The notes beneath the pieces were generated by a model. It was given only the letters and a program-made list of their open reading frames with translations. It was not told the DNA's origin and did not search any database. From the NCBI GenBank assembly GCA_900543715.1, contig UQSX01000045.1, positions 1 to 21,829 on the forward strand: 21,829 bases of DNA. Direction: 5' to 3'. The stretch comes from an uncultured Blautia sp. GTDB lineage: Bacteria > Bacillota > Clostridia > Lachnospirales > Lachnospiraceae. Numbering within the stretch: position 1 is the stretch's first letter; each line of letters opens with the position of its first letter. This document shows, in pieces, positions 1 through 6,594 of the stretch. A program made the translations under genes and the position numbers.

Positions 1-821
1 AGAAACTTCCGTTTGGTATTTGCCAGATCGGTAAATCTTTCAGAAATGAGATCACTCCCGGAAACTTTACTTTCCGTACCCGTGAATTTGAGCAGATGGA
101 GCTGGAGTTCTTCTGTAAACCGGACACAGACCTGGAGTGGTTTGCTTACTGGAAACAGTTCTGTCTGGACTGGTTATACAGCCTGGGACTGAAGAAAGAA
201 GAAGTCCGCTATCGTGACCATGATAAAGAAGAGCTGAGCTTCTACAGCAAGGCAACTACGGACGTAGAATTCCTCTTCCCCTTTGGCTGGGGCGAGCTGT
301 GGGGAATCGCAGACAGAACGGATTATGACCTGTCCCGCCATCAGGAAGTATCCGGACAGGACCTGACTTACTTTGACGATGAGACAAAAGAAAAATATGT
401 TCCTTACGTAATCGAGCCCTCACTGGGAGCTGACCGTATGGTTTTGGCTTTCCTCTGCAGTGCTTATGATGAAGAGGTTCTGGATGCAGAGAAGAACGAT
501 GTGCGTACAGTGCTTCATTTCCACCCGGCTCTGGCACCAGTAAAGATTGGTGTGCTTCCTCTTTCCAAAAAGCTGGCAGAAGGTGCTCAGAAAGTTTATC
601 AGCAGCTTTCCAAGAAATATAACTGTGAATATGACGACAGAGGAAACATTGGAAAACGGTATCGCCGTCAGGATGAAATTGGTACTCCTTTCTGCATTAC
701 TTATGACTTTGACTCAGAAAATGACGGGGCAGTTACCGTAAGAGACCGTGATACTATGGAACAGGAAAGAGTAAAGATTGAAGATCTGAAAGCTTATTTC
801 GAAGAGAAATTTGATTTTTAA
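1..821 (+). CDS. glyQS: Glycyl-tRNA synthetase, dimeric class II type (3' part)
   Basis: This is the C-terminal part of the enzyme that attaches glycine to tRNA-Gly in the cytoplasm. The reading frame is open from the left edge (first whole codon at base 3), so the start lies outside the window and about 272 residues are seen of a usual length near 460. The visible part begins with class II motif 2 (FRNEITPG...FRTREFEQ, about residues 12-32 of the fragment). It continues through the glycine-site region ([14 protein letters not shown]) and motif 3 ([11 protein letters not shown]). It ends in the anticodon-binding domain ([13 protein letters not shown], then [18 protein letters not shown] and [10 protein letters not shown]). 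The stop is TAA at 819-821, and a hairpin plus T-run follows about 110 bases on. The single-chain alpha2 type is identified by these motifs lying in one polypeptide. The family call is firm. Confidence 0.96.
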   Translation, partial: KLPFGICQIGKSFRNEITPGNFTFRTREFEQMELEFFCKPDTDLEWFAYWKQFCLDWLYSLGLKKEEVRYRDHDKEELSFYSKATTDVEFLFPFGWGELWGIADRTDYDLSRHQEVSGQDLTYFDDETKEKYVPYVIEPSLGADRMVLAFLCSAYDEEVLDAEKNDVRTVLHFHPALAPVKIGVLPLSKKLAEGAQKVYQQLSKKYNCEYDDRGNIGKRYRRQDEIGTPFCITYDFDSENDGAVTVRDRDTMEQERVKIEDLKAYFEEKFDF

Positions 822-830
822 TTCCAGGGG

Positions 831-899
831 CAGATATATGTCCCAGAGGAATATCTGACTCCGGCAGCAGGGCCTGGAACGGCAGATTTACTGCCGGAG
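831..899. other. Cluster of small inverted repeats downstream of glyQS
   Basis: Two possible hairpins lie just after the synthetase stop. CAGATAT at 831-837 pairs with ATATCTG at 851-857. CTCCGGCAG at 859-867 pairs with CTGCCGGAG at 891-899, and the inner GGCAG (881-885) / CTGCC (891-895) can form a competing hairpin. No T-run follows either, so they are not obvious terminators. They may be 3' UTR structure. No promoter with good -35/-10 boxes was found in 822-1040. Confidence 0.45.
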
Positions 900-930
900 C
901 CACAGGCTGACAGAAAAGGAAAAGACAGCA

Positions 931-963
931 GAACCAGAGGATAAGAAACTCTGGTTCTTTTTT
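931..963 (+). terminator. Intrinsic terminator after glyQS
   Basis: GAACCAGAG at 931-939 is an exact inverted repeat of CTCTGGTTC at 949-957, with a 9-base loop, and six T residues follow at 958-963. This is the standard shape of a Rho-independent terminator on the + strand. Its T-run is also the left end of the larger inverted repeat that follows. Confidence 0.85.
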
Positions 964-1006
964 ATTCTATAGGGAAGTCTATTGGACTGCCCTATAGAAT
1001 AAAAAA
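958..1006. repeat. 49-bp near-perfect inverted repeat upstream of capA-like gene
   Basis: The left arm 958-979 and right arm 985-1006 are complementary over 22 positions with a single mismatch (A975 opposite C990), around the 5-base loop TATTG. The outer six pairs are a T-run and an A-run. It overlaps the T-run of the preceding terminator, and a small GCCC-TCC-GGGC hairpin follows at 1007-1017. It has no T-run after its right arm on either strand, so it is not a simple terminator. It could be a leader structure of the next gene or a small palindromic repeat element. Confidence 0.8.
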
Positions 1007-1026
1007 GCCCTCCGGGCAGGAGAAAA

Positions 1027-1033
1027 GAAGGAG
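1027..1033 (+). promoter_or_regulatory. Ribosome binding site that decides the CapA start
   Basis: GAAGGAG ends one base before the ATG at 1035 but seven bases before the in-frame ATG at 1041. Only the second spacing is suitable, so 1041 is taken as the start. Confidence 0.75.
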
Positions 1034-1040
1034 AATGAAA

Positions 1041-2324
1041 ATGGACGAAAGAGAAGAGCTCCTAAGGAGAGACAGGGAAAGAGAGAAGAGACGTGAGCAG
1101 CGAAGGCTGGAGAGGGAGAAGGAACTGAAAAAACGGATGATGATCGGCGCAGGAGGGCTGGCGGCTCTGGTGGTAGTATTGATCATCAGTATCGCTGTGG
1201 GAATGAATGTTTCAAAAAGGGCGAAAGCAGAAGCGGCAAAAGAAAAAGCAGAGCAGGAAAGGCTGGCTCTTGAAAAGGAGCAGGAGAACAATACCATAGA
1301 GCTGCTGGCCGTAGGAGACAATATTGCCCATCAGACCATCCGGGAAGTAGGCATGAGCGAAGAGGGGCCCTGGAATTATGATTCTGTTTATCAGTATGTA
1401 AAAGAAGATGTAGAGGCAGCGGACCTGGCTCTGGTCACACAGGAAACAATTTTTGTGGAAGACCGTGAGGATGTTTCCGGCTATCCGACCTTCGGCACCC
1501 CGCCGGAATTCGGTGATGCTTTGGTAAACACCGGGTTTGATGTGATCGCAAGTGCTACCAATCACGCTTTGGATAAAGGTACGGACTCCATAGAATATAC
1601 CCTGAATTGGTGGGAAGAGAATTATCCGGATATCTCTGTGCTGGGGCTTCATGAAAGCGAAGAGGATGCAGAAGAAATTCCGATTATTACCTGTAAGGAT
1701 CTGAAGCTGGCTGTGCTGGACTATACATACAGCCTGAATGGCCTGGAGCTTCCATCAGATCAGGAATATATGGTGGACGTTTTTGATGAGGAGAAGGCAA
1801 GAGAAGATATCCGCCAGGCAAAAGAACTGGCAGATGTAGTAATTGTGGTCATGCATGTAGGCGTGGAATATGATCAGGATGTAGACGAGGAAACCAGGGA
1901 ATGGACGGATATTTTCCTGGAAGAGGGGGTAGACATTGTTATCGGTTCCCATCCTCACGTGGTCCGTACCATGGAGACTCTTACCGGGGAGGACGGACAT
2001 AAAATGCTGGTATATTATTCCCTGGGAAATTTCACTTCTACACAGACAGATCTTCCCAGCCTTATGGGAGCTATGGCAAAGATCACCGTAAGAAAAAACA
2101 TTGAAACGGGAGAGATTGAAATACCGGAACATGAATTTATACCGCTGCTCATGTATTATAATAAAGAAATTCCGCAGGCAGCCATTTATAAACTGGAAGA
2201 CTATCCTCAGGAACTTATAGAAGAACACTTTGTATATCAAAAAAATCCTTCAGAGTTTTCCCTGGAATATTATCAGGAGCTTTTCGAGGAAACTAAGGCT
2301 AAGGGAAATGACGAAGATATCTGA
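1041..2324 (+). CDS. CapA family membrane-anchored metallophosphatase-like protein
   Basis: This is a 427-residue protein of the CapA / poly-gamma-glutamate capsule (PGA_cap) family, which adopts a calcineurin-like metallophosphatase fold. The N-terminus is a highly charged Arg/Glu-rich stretch (residues 1-33). One membrane helix follows (about 36-56), then a charged, probably coiled segment, so the catalytic domain should lie outside the cell. Family motifs seen are AVGDNIAH (about 90-97), SATNHALDKG (normally a/nNNHalD), the MHVGVEY stretch, GSHPHVVRTME, and YYSLGNFTS near the end of the domain. The start at 1041 is preferred over 1035 because of spacing from GAAGGAG. The genes capB, capC and capE are not beside it, so a poly-glutamate role is not shown. 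Members of this family also occur singly in Firmicutes with unknown envelope roles. The family call is firm and the substrate unknown. Confidence 0.9.
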   Translation: MDEREELLRRDREREKRREQRRLEREKELKKRMMIGAGGLAALVVVLIISIAVGMNVSKRAKAEAAKEKAEQERLALEKEQENNTIELLAVGDNIAHQTIREVGMSEEGPWNYDSVYQYVKEDVEAADLALVTQETIFVEDREDVSGYPTFGTPPEFGDALVNTGFDVIASATNHALDKGTDSIEYTLNWWEENYPDISVLGLHESEEDAEEIPIITCKDLKLAVLDYTYSLNGLELPSDQEYMVDVFDEEKAREDIRQAKELADVVIVVMHVGVEYDQDVDEETREWTDIFLEEGVDIVIGSHPHVVRTMETLTGEDGHKMLVYYSLGNFTSTQTDLPSLMGAMAKITVRKNIETGEIEIPEHEFIPLLMYYNKEIPQAAIYKLEDYPQELIEEHFVYQKNPSEFSLEYYQELFEETKAKGNDEDI

Positions 2325-2384
2325 ATTTTCTAAATTGTGTAAAATGCACAAACAAATATAAAATTTAAGGAAAACAATGTGCAA

Positions 2385-2420
2385 AAAATCCATGTCGCTA
2401 TTGCTGGCATGGATTTTATT
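2385..2420 (+). terminator. Probable weak terminator after the CapA gene
   Basis: AAAATCCATG at 2385-2394 is an exact inverted repeat of CATGGATTTT at 2408-2417 with a 13-base loop, followed by ATTTG. The stem is AT-rich and the T-run is interrupted, so termination may be partial. It overlaps the putative -35 region of the next promoter. Confidence 0.5.
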
Positions 2421-2429
2421 TGTTATAAT
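2401..2429 (+). promoter_or_regulatory. Promoter of the PPi-phosphofructokinase gene
   Basis: A perfect -10 box TATAAT at 2424-2429 is preceded by TG (2421-2422), making an extended -10. The sequence 17 bases upstream is TTGCTG (2401-2406), a weak -35. The gene starts 57 bases after the -10. The -35 overlaps the right side of the upstream hairpin loop. Confidence 0.65.
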
Positions 2430-2485
2430 ATTCACCATAAGGCCGCAGCCAGCGGTATGCTGAGTCAAAAGGAGGAGAAGACATC

Positions 2486-3733
2486 ATGGCAAAAAAAAGA
2501 AATATTATCGTAGGACAGTCCGGCGGACCAACCGCTGTGATCAATTCAAGCCTTGCAGGAGTATATAAAAACGCCATAGAGCGTGGATTTGATAAAGTAT
2601 ATGGCATGCTCCATGGAATCCAGGGGCTTTTAGACGAGCAGTATGTAGACCTTTCCACCCAGATCCATTCAGAACTGGATATCGAGCTTTTAAAAAGAAC
2701 TCCGTCCGCATTCCTGGGTTCCTGCCGTTTCAAACTTCCGGAAATCCATGCGGACAAGGATATTTATGAAAAAATCTTTCAGATTTTAAATAAACTGGAT
2801 ATTGACACTTTTATTTATATCGGGGGCAATGATTCCATGGATACCATTAAGAAACTGTCAGATTATGCGATCCTTACAGGACAGCCTCAGAAATTCCTGG
2901 GAGTGCCCAAGACTATAGATAATGATCTGGCTCTTACAGACCATACGCCGGGGTTCGGAAGTGCAGCAAAGTATATCGGAGCATCTACGAAAGAAGTGAT
3001 CCGCGACGCCCAGGGCCTGACTTATAAAAAGAATATGATCACCATTATGGAGATCATGGGAAGAAATGCAGGATGGCTTACAGGCGCAACAGCTCTGGCA
3101 AAATCAGAGGACTGCGACGGACCGGACCTGATCTATCTGCCGGAAGTTCCTTTTGATATTGATAAATTCCTGAAGAAAGTGAAAGAACTGCTGGGTAAAA
3201 AATCTTCTATCGTCATCGTAGTCTCCGAGGGAATCAAGCTGGCAGACGGAAGATATGTGTGCGAACTGGGCAATGTGGGAGACTATGTAGACGCCTTTGG
3301 ACATAAACAGCTTCAGGGAACTGCCACTTATCTGGCTAACTTCCTGGCAGCAGAGTGCGGCTGCAAAACAAGAGCGGTAGAACTTTCCACCCTTCAGCGA
3401 AGCGCTTCCCATATGGCTTCCAGAGTGGATATTGACGAGGCGTTCATGGTAGGAGGAGCAGCAGTAAAGGCAGCCGATGAGGGAGATACAGGAAAGATGG
3501 TGGTCATTGACCGTATTTCTGACGATCCATATATGAGTGCAACAGGCATCTATGATGTACACAGAATTGCCAATGAGGAAAAGCTGGTTCCCCGTTCCTG
3601 GATGAACAAAGAAGCCAACAATGTGACAAAAGATTTTGTAGATTATATCAAACCTCTGATCCAGGGAGATTATCCGCCTATCATGGTAAATGGTCTGCCA
3701 AGACATCTGGTGCTGAAAATGAAGAGAAAATAA
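2486..3733 (+). CDS. pfp: Phosphofructokinase, PPi-dependent type
   Basis: This 415-residue enzyme is in the PfkA superfamily. It phosphorylates fructose 6-phosphate to fructose 1,6-bisphosphate in glycolysis. The N-terminal phosphate-binding loop is GQSGGPTAVIN (about 10-20). The phosphoryl-donor site reads GGNDS (113-117), with Asp116 where ATP enzymes have Gly. The catalytic loop reads PKTIDND (141-147), with Lys142 where ATP enzymes have Gly. These two residues are the accepted mark of PPi rather than ATP as donor. Further motifs are DHTPGFGSA and MEIMGRNAGW (fructose 6-phosphate site). Asn115 replaces the Asp usual at that position. The length is longer than the roughly 320-residue ATP enzymes and fits bacterial PPi enzymes. 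A good ribosome site (AAAGGAGG, about 2468-2475) precedes the ATG. The next gene is another PPi-using glycolytic enzyme. The family is certain and the PPi donor is inferred from residues. Confidence 0.9.
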   Translation: MAKKRNIIVGQSGGPTAVINSSLAGVYKNAIERGFDKVYGMLHGIQGLLDEQYVDLSTQIHSELDIELLKRTPSAFLGSCRFKLPEIHADKDIYEKIFQILNKLDIDTFIYIGGNDSMDTIKKLSDYAILTGQPQKFLGVPKTIDNDLALTDHTPGFGSAAKYIGASTKEVIRDAQGLTYKKNMITIMEIMGRNAGWLTGATALAKSEDCDGPDLIYLPEVPFDIDKFLKKVKELLGKKSSIVIVVSEGIKLADGRYVCELGNVGDYVDAFGHKQLQGTATYLANFLAAECGCKTRAVELSTLQRSASHMASRVDIDEAFMVGGAAVKAADEGDTGKMVVIDRISDDPYMSATGIYDVHRIANEEKLVPRSWMNKEANNVTKDFVDYIKPLIQGDYPPIMVNGLPRHLVLKMKRK

Positions 3734-3754
3734 GGAAAACTTCGAAAAACTTGC

Positions 3755-3782
3755 TTGACTATCAGAGGTCTTATGTTAAAAT
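3755..3782 (+). promoter_or_regulatory. Strong promoter of ppdK
   Basis: TTGACT (3755-3760) matches the -35 consensus at five of six positions. After 16 bases comes TAAAAT (3777-3782), preceded by TG (3774-3775), giving an extended -10. Transcription should begin near 3788-3790, at the base of the leader hairpin. Confidence 0.8.
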
Positions 3783-3788
3783 AATACT

Positions 3789-3811
3789 GTGCAGGCAAAC
3801 TCTGCCTGCAC
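3789..3811 (+). promoter_or_regulatory. 5' leader hairpin of the ppdK mRNA
   Basis: GTGCAGGCA (3789-3797) pairs exactly with TGCCTGCAC (3803-3811) around the loop AACTC. It falls at the predicted first bases of the transcript and has no T-run, so it looks like a 5' stabilising or regulatory stem rather than a terminator. A weaker AT repeat, AAAATATA (3817-3824) / TATATTTT (3835-3842), follows in the same leader. Confidence 0.6.
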
Positions 3812-3872
3812 CGGGGAAAATATATTATGAACAGTATATTTTCTAGTATCTACTTTTAGGAGGAATGTTCAA

Positions 3873-6497
3873 ATGGCAAAATGGGTTTACTTATTTAGTG
3901 AAGGAAACGCCAACATGAGAGAACTCCTGGGTGGAAAGGGCGCCAACCTGGCCGAGATGACCAACTTAGGCATGCCGATTCCTCAGGGATTCACAGTAAC
4001 AACAGAAGCTTGCACAGACTACTACAACAACGGCAAGAAGATTTCTGAAGAGATTCAGGGACAGATTTTTGATGCGTTAGCAGAGCTGGAAGAAATCCAG
4101 GGCAAAAAATTCGGTGACACAGAGGATCCGTTGCTGGTTTCTGTTCGTTCCGGAGCAAGAGCTTCCATGCCTGGTATGATGGATACTATCCTGAACCTGG
4201 GTCTGAACGATGTGGCAGTTGAAGGCTTTGCTAAAAAGACAGGCAATCCAAGATTCGCATATGATTCTTACAGACGTTTTATCCAGATGTATTCTGACGT
4301 AGTAATGGAAGTTCCTAAATCTTTCTTCGAGAAGATCATCGACGAAGTAAAAGAAGCTAAGGGCGTTCACTACGATACAGAATTAACTGTAGATGATTTA
4401 AAAGAGTTAGTTAAGAGATTCAAAGCTGTTTACTCTGAAGAGATGAACGGCGAAGAATTCCCACAGGATCCTAAGGAGCAGTTAATGGGAGCAGTAAAAG
4501 CTGTATTCCGTTCCTGGGACAACCCACGTGCTATCGTATACCGTCGTATGAACGATATTCCAGGCGACTGGGGTACTGCTGTAAACGTACAGGCTATGGT
4601 ATTCGGTAACATGGGCGAAACATCAGGTACAGGTGTTGCATTTACACGTAACCCATCTACCGGTGAAAAAGGTATCTACGGTGAATACCTGATCAACGCT
4701 CAGGGTGAAGACGTAGTTGCCGGTGTTCGTACACCTCAGCCGATCAGCAAATTAGCTGAAGACCTTCCAAAATGCTACAAACAGTTCATGGAACTGGCTA
4801 TGAAGCTGGAGAACCACTACCGCGATATGCAGGATATGGAGTTCACCATCCAGGAAGGTAAATTATACTTCTTACAGACACGTAACGGAAAGAGAACAGC
4901 TCCGGCTGCTATCCAGATCGCCTGCGACCTGGTAGACGAAGGTATGATCACACCGGAAGAAGCTGTTTGCCGTATCGAAGCAAAATCTCTGGATCAGTTA
5001 CTGCATCCAACCTTTGACGCTGAGTCTCTGAAAGCAGGAGAAGTGATCGGTTCTGCTCTTCCAGCATCTCCAGGTGCTGCTGCAGGTAAAGTTTACTTTA
5101 CAGCTGAAGAAGCAAAAGCTGCTCACGAAGCAGGAGAAAGAGTTGTTCTGGTTCGTCTTGAGACATCTCCGGAAGATATCGAAGGTATGCATGCTTCCGA
5201 AGGTATCCTGACAGTCCGCGGCGGTATGACATCTCACGCAGCTGTTGTTGCCCGTGGCATGGGAACCTGCTGTGTATCCGGATGCGGCGAGATCAAGATC
5301 AACGAAGAAGAGAAATGGTTTACATTAGGCGGATATACTTTCCATGAAGGAGATTACATTTCCTTAGATGGTACAACAGGTAAGATCTACAAAGGCGATA
5401 TCAAGACTGTAGAAGCTTCTGTAGGCGGAAACTTTGGCCGTATCATGAGATGGGCTGACCAGTTCCGTAAATTACAGGTTCGTACAAATGCCGATACACC
5501 TGCTGACACAGAGAACGCTGTTAAATTAGGCGCTGAAGGTATCGGACTTTGCCGTACAGAGCATATGTTCTTCAACGAAGACCGTATTCCGAAGATCCGT
5601 AAGATGATCCTTTCTGATACAGTAGAGCAGAGAGAAGAAGCTCTTAACGAGCTGATCCCATTCCAGAAAGAAGACTTCAAAGCTATGTACAAAGCTCTGA
5701 AGGGTCGTCCAATGACCGTTCGTTACCTGGATCCGCCTCTGCATGAGTTCGTTCCTACAGATCCTGATGATATTGCAGCTCTGGCAAAAGACATGGGTCT
5801 TACAGCAGAAGAAGTACAGGCTCGCTGCGATGAACTCCATGAGTTCAACCCAATGATGGGACATCGTGGATGCCGTCTGGCCGTAACATATCCAGAAATT
5901 GCTAAGATGCAGACAAGAGCTGTCATCGAAGCTGCTATCGAAGTAAAGGATGAAATGGGCTATGACATCGTTCCTGAGATCATGATCCCATTAGTAGGCG
6001 AGAAGAAAGAGCTGAAATATGTAAAAGATGTTGTAGTTGCTACAGCAGAAGAAGTTATGAAGGAAAAAGGCGAGTACATCAACTACCATGTTGGTACTAT
6101 GATCGAGATTCCTCGTGCAGCTCTGACAGCAGATGAAATTGCTGAAGAAGCTGAGTTCTTCTCCTTCGGTACAAACGACTTAACACAGATGACCTTCGGA
6201 TTCTCCCGTGACGACGCTGGTAAATTCTTAGGTTCCTACTATGAGAACAAGATTTACGAGTCTGACCCATTTGCAAAACTGGATCAGAAGGGCGTTGGCC
6301 AGCTGGTTAAGATGGCAGCAGAAAAAGGACGTTCTACAAACCCAACTCTGAAGATGGGTATCTGTGGAGAGCACGGCGGAGATCCTTCTTCCGTAGAGTT
6401 CTGCCACAAAGTAGGTCTGAACTATGTTTCCTGCTCACCATTCCGTGTGCCGATCGCAAGACTGGCAGCCGCTCAGGCAGCACTGAACAACAAATAA
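3873..6497 (+). CDS. ppdK: Pyruvate, phosphate dikinase
   Basis: This 874-residue cytoplasmic enzyme interconverts PEP + AMP + PPi with pyruvate + ATP + phosphate. Domains run in the usual order: the N-terminal ATP-grasp nucleotide domain (GGKGANLAEM near 21; LVSVRSGARASMPGMMDTI; FGNMGETSGTG; DMEFTIQEGKLYFLQTRNGKRT), the mobile phosphohistidine domain, and the C-terminal PEP/pyruvate barrel. The phosphorylated His is His455 in GGMTSHAAVVARG, and the barrel acid/base Cys is Cys831 in GICGEHGG; both were placed by codon count and match the C. symbiosum numbering. The length is identical to that enzyme. TTAGGAGGA (3856-3864) precedes the ATG. Codon use is unlike the neighbours (CGT, GGT and GCT preferred), suggesting very high expression. 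The gene has its own promoter, leader hairpin and strong terminator. With the PPi-phosphofructokinase upstream, the likely direction is ATP formation in glycolysis. Confidence 0.98.
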   Translation: MAKWVYLFSEGNANMRELLGGKGANLAEMTNLGMPIPQGFTVTTEACTDYYNNGKKISEEIQGQIFDALAELEEIQGKKFGDTEDPLLVSVRSGARASMPGMMDTILNLGLNDVAVEGFAKKTGNPRFAYDSYRRFIQMYSDVVMEVPKSFFEKIIDEVKEAKGVHYDTELTVDDLKELVKRFKAVYSEEMNGEEFPQDPKEQLMGAVKAVFRSWDNPRAIVYRRMNDIPGDWGTAVNVQAMVFGNMGETSGTGVAFTRNPSTGEKGIYGEYLINAQGEDVVAGVRTPQPISKLAEDLPKCYKQFMELAMKLENHYRDMQDMEFTIQEGKLYFLQTRNGKRTAPAAIQIACDLVDEGMITPEEAVCRIEAKSLDQLLHPTFDAESLKAGEVIGSALPASPGAAAGKVYFTAEEAKAAHEAGERVVLVRLETSPEDIEGMHASEGILTVRGGMTSHAAVVARGMGTCCVSGCGEIKINEEEKWFTLGGYTFHEGDYISLDGTTGKIYKGDIKTVEASVGGNFGRIMRWADQFRKLQVRTNADTPADTENAVKLGAEGIGLCRTEHMFFNEDRIPKIRKMILSDTVEQREEALNELIPFQKEDFKAMYKALKGRPMTVRYLDPPLHEFVPTDPDDIAALAKDMGLTAEEVQARCDELHEFNPMMGHRGCRLAVTYPEIAKMQTRAVIEAAIEVKDEMGYDIVPEIMIPLVGEKKELKYVKDVVVATAEEVMKEKGEYINYHVGTMIEIPRAALTADEIAEEAEFFSFGTNDLTQMTFGFSRDDAGKFLGSYYENKIYESDPFAKLDQKGVGQLVKMAAEKGRSTNPTLKMGICGEHGGDPSSVEFCHKVGLNYVSCSPFRVPIARLAAAQAALNNK

Positions 6498-6533
6498 GAA
6501 ATTTCTGAATAGAAAATATATTGTCCAAGCATA

Positions 6534-6578
6534 AAAAATGCCTTATCTCTGATATTTTGTCAGAGATAAGGCATTTTT
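6534..6578. terminator. Strong terminator after ppdK
   Basis: ATGCCTTATCTCTGA (6538-6552) pairs exactly with TCAGAGATAAGGCAT (6560-6574) around a 7-base loop. The stem is flanked by an A-run on the left and TTTT on the right, so it can act on both strands. It ends only 16 bases before the next possible start codon. Confidence 0.92.
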
Positions 6579-6594
6579 CTCATGGGGAAAAAAG

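Noticed and set aside
992..1321. Open frame on the minus strand opposite the CapA N-terminus, Ser/Phe-rich
   Set aside because: It mirrors the Glu/Arg/Lys-rich coding of the CapA gene, has no ribosome site and resembles no protein; a shadow frame.
1041..2324. Poly-gamma-glutamate capsule operon
   Set aside because: Only a CapA-like protein is present; no capB, capC or capE partner lies on either side.
3817..3842. AT inverted repeat before ppdK as a terminator
   Set aside because: It is followed by the ribosome site and start of a highly expressed gene, and the stem is weak; a leader element is more likely than a terminator.
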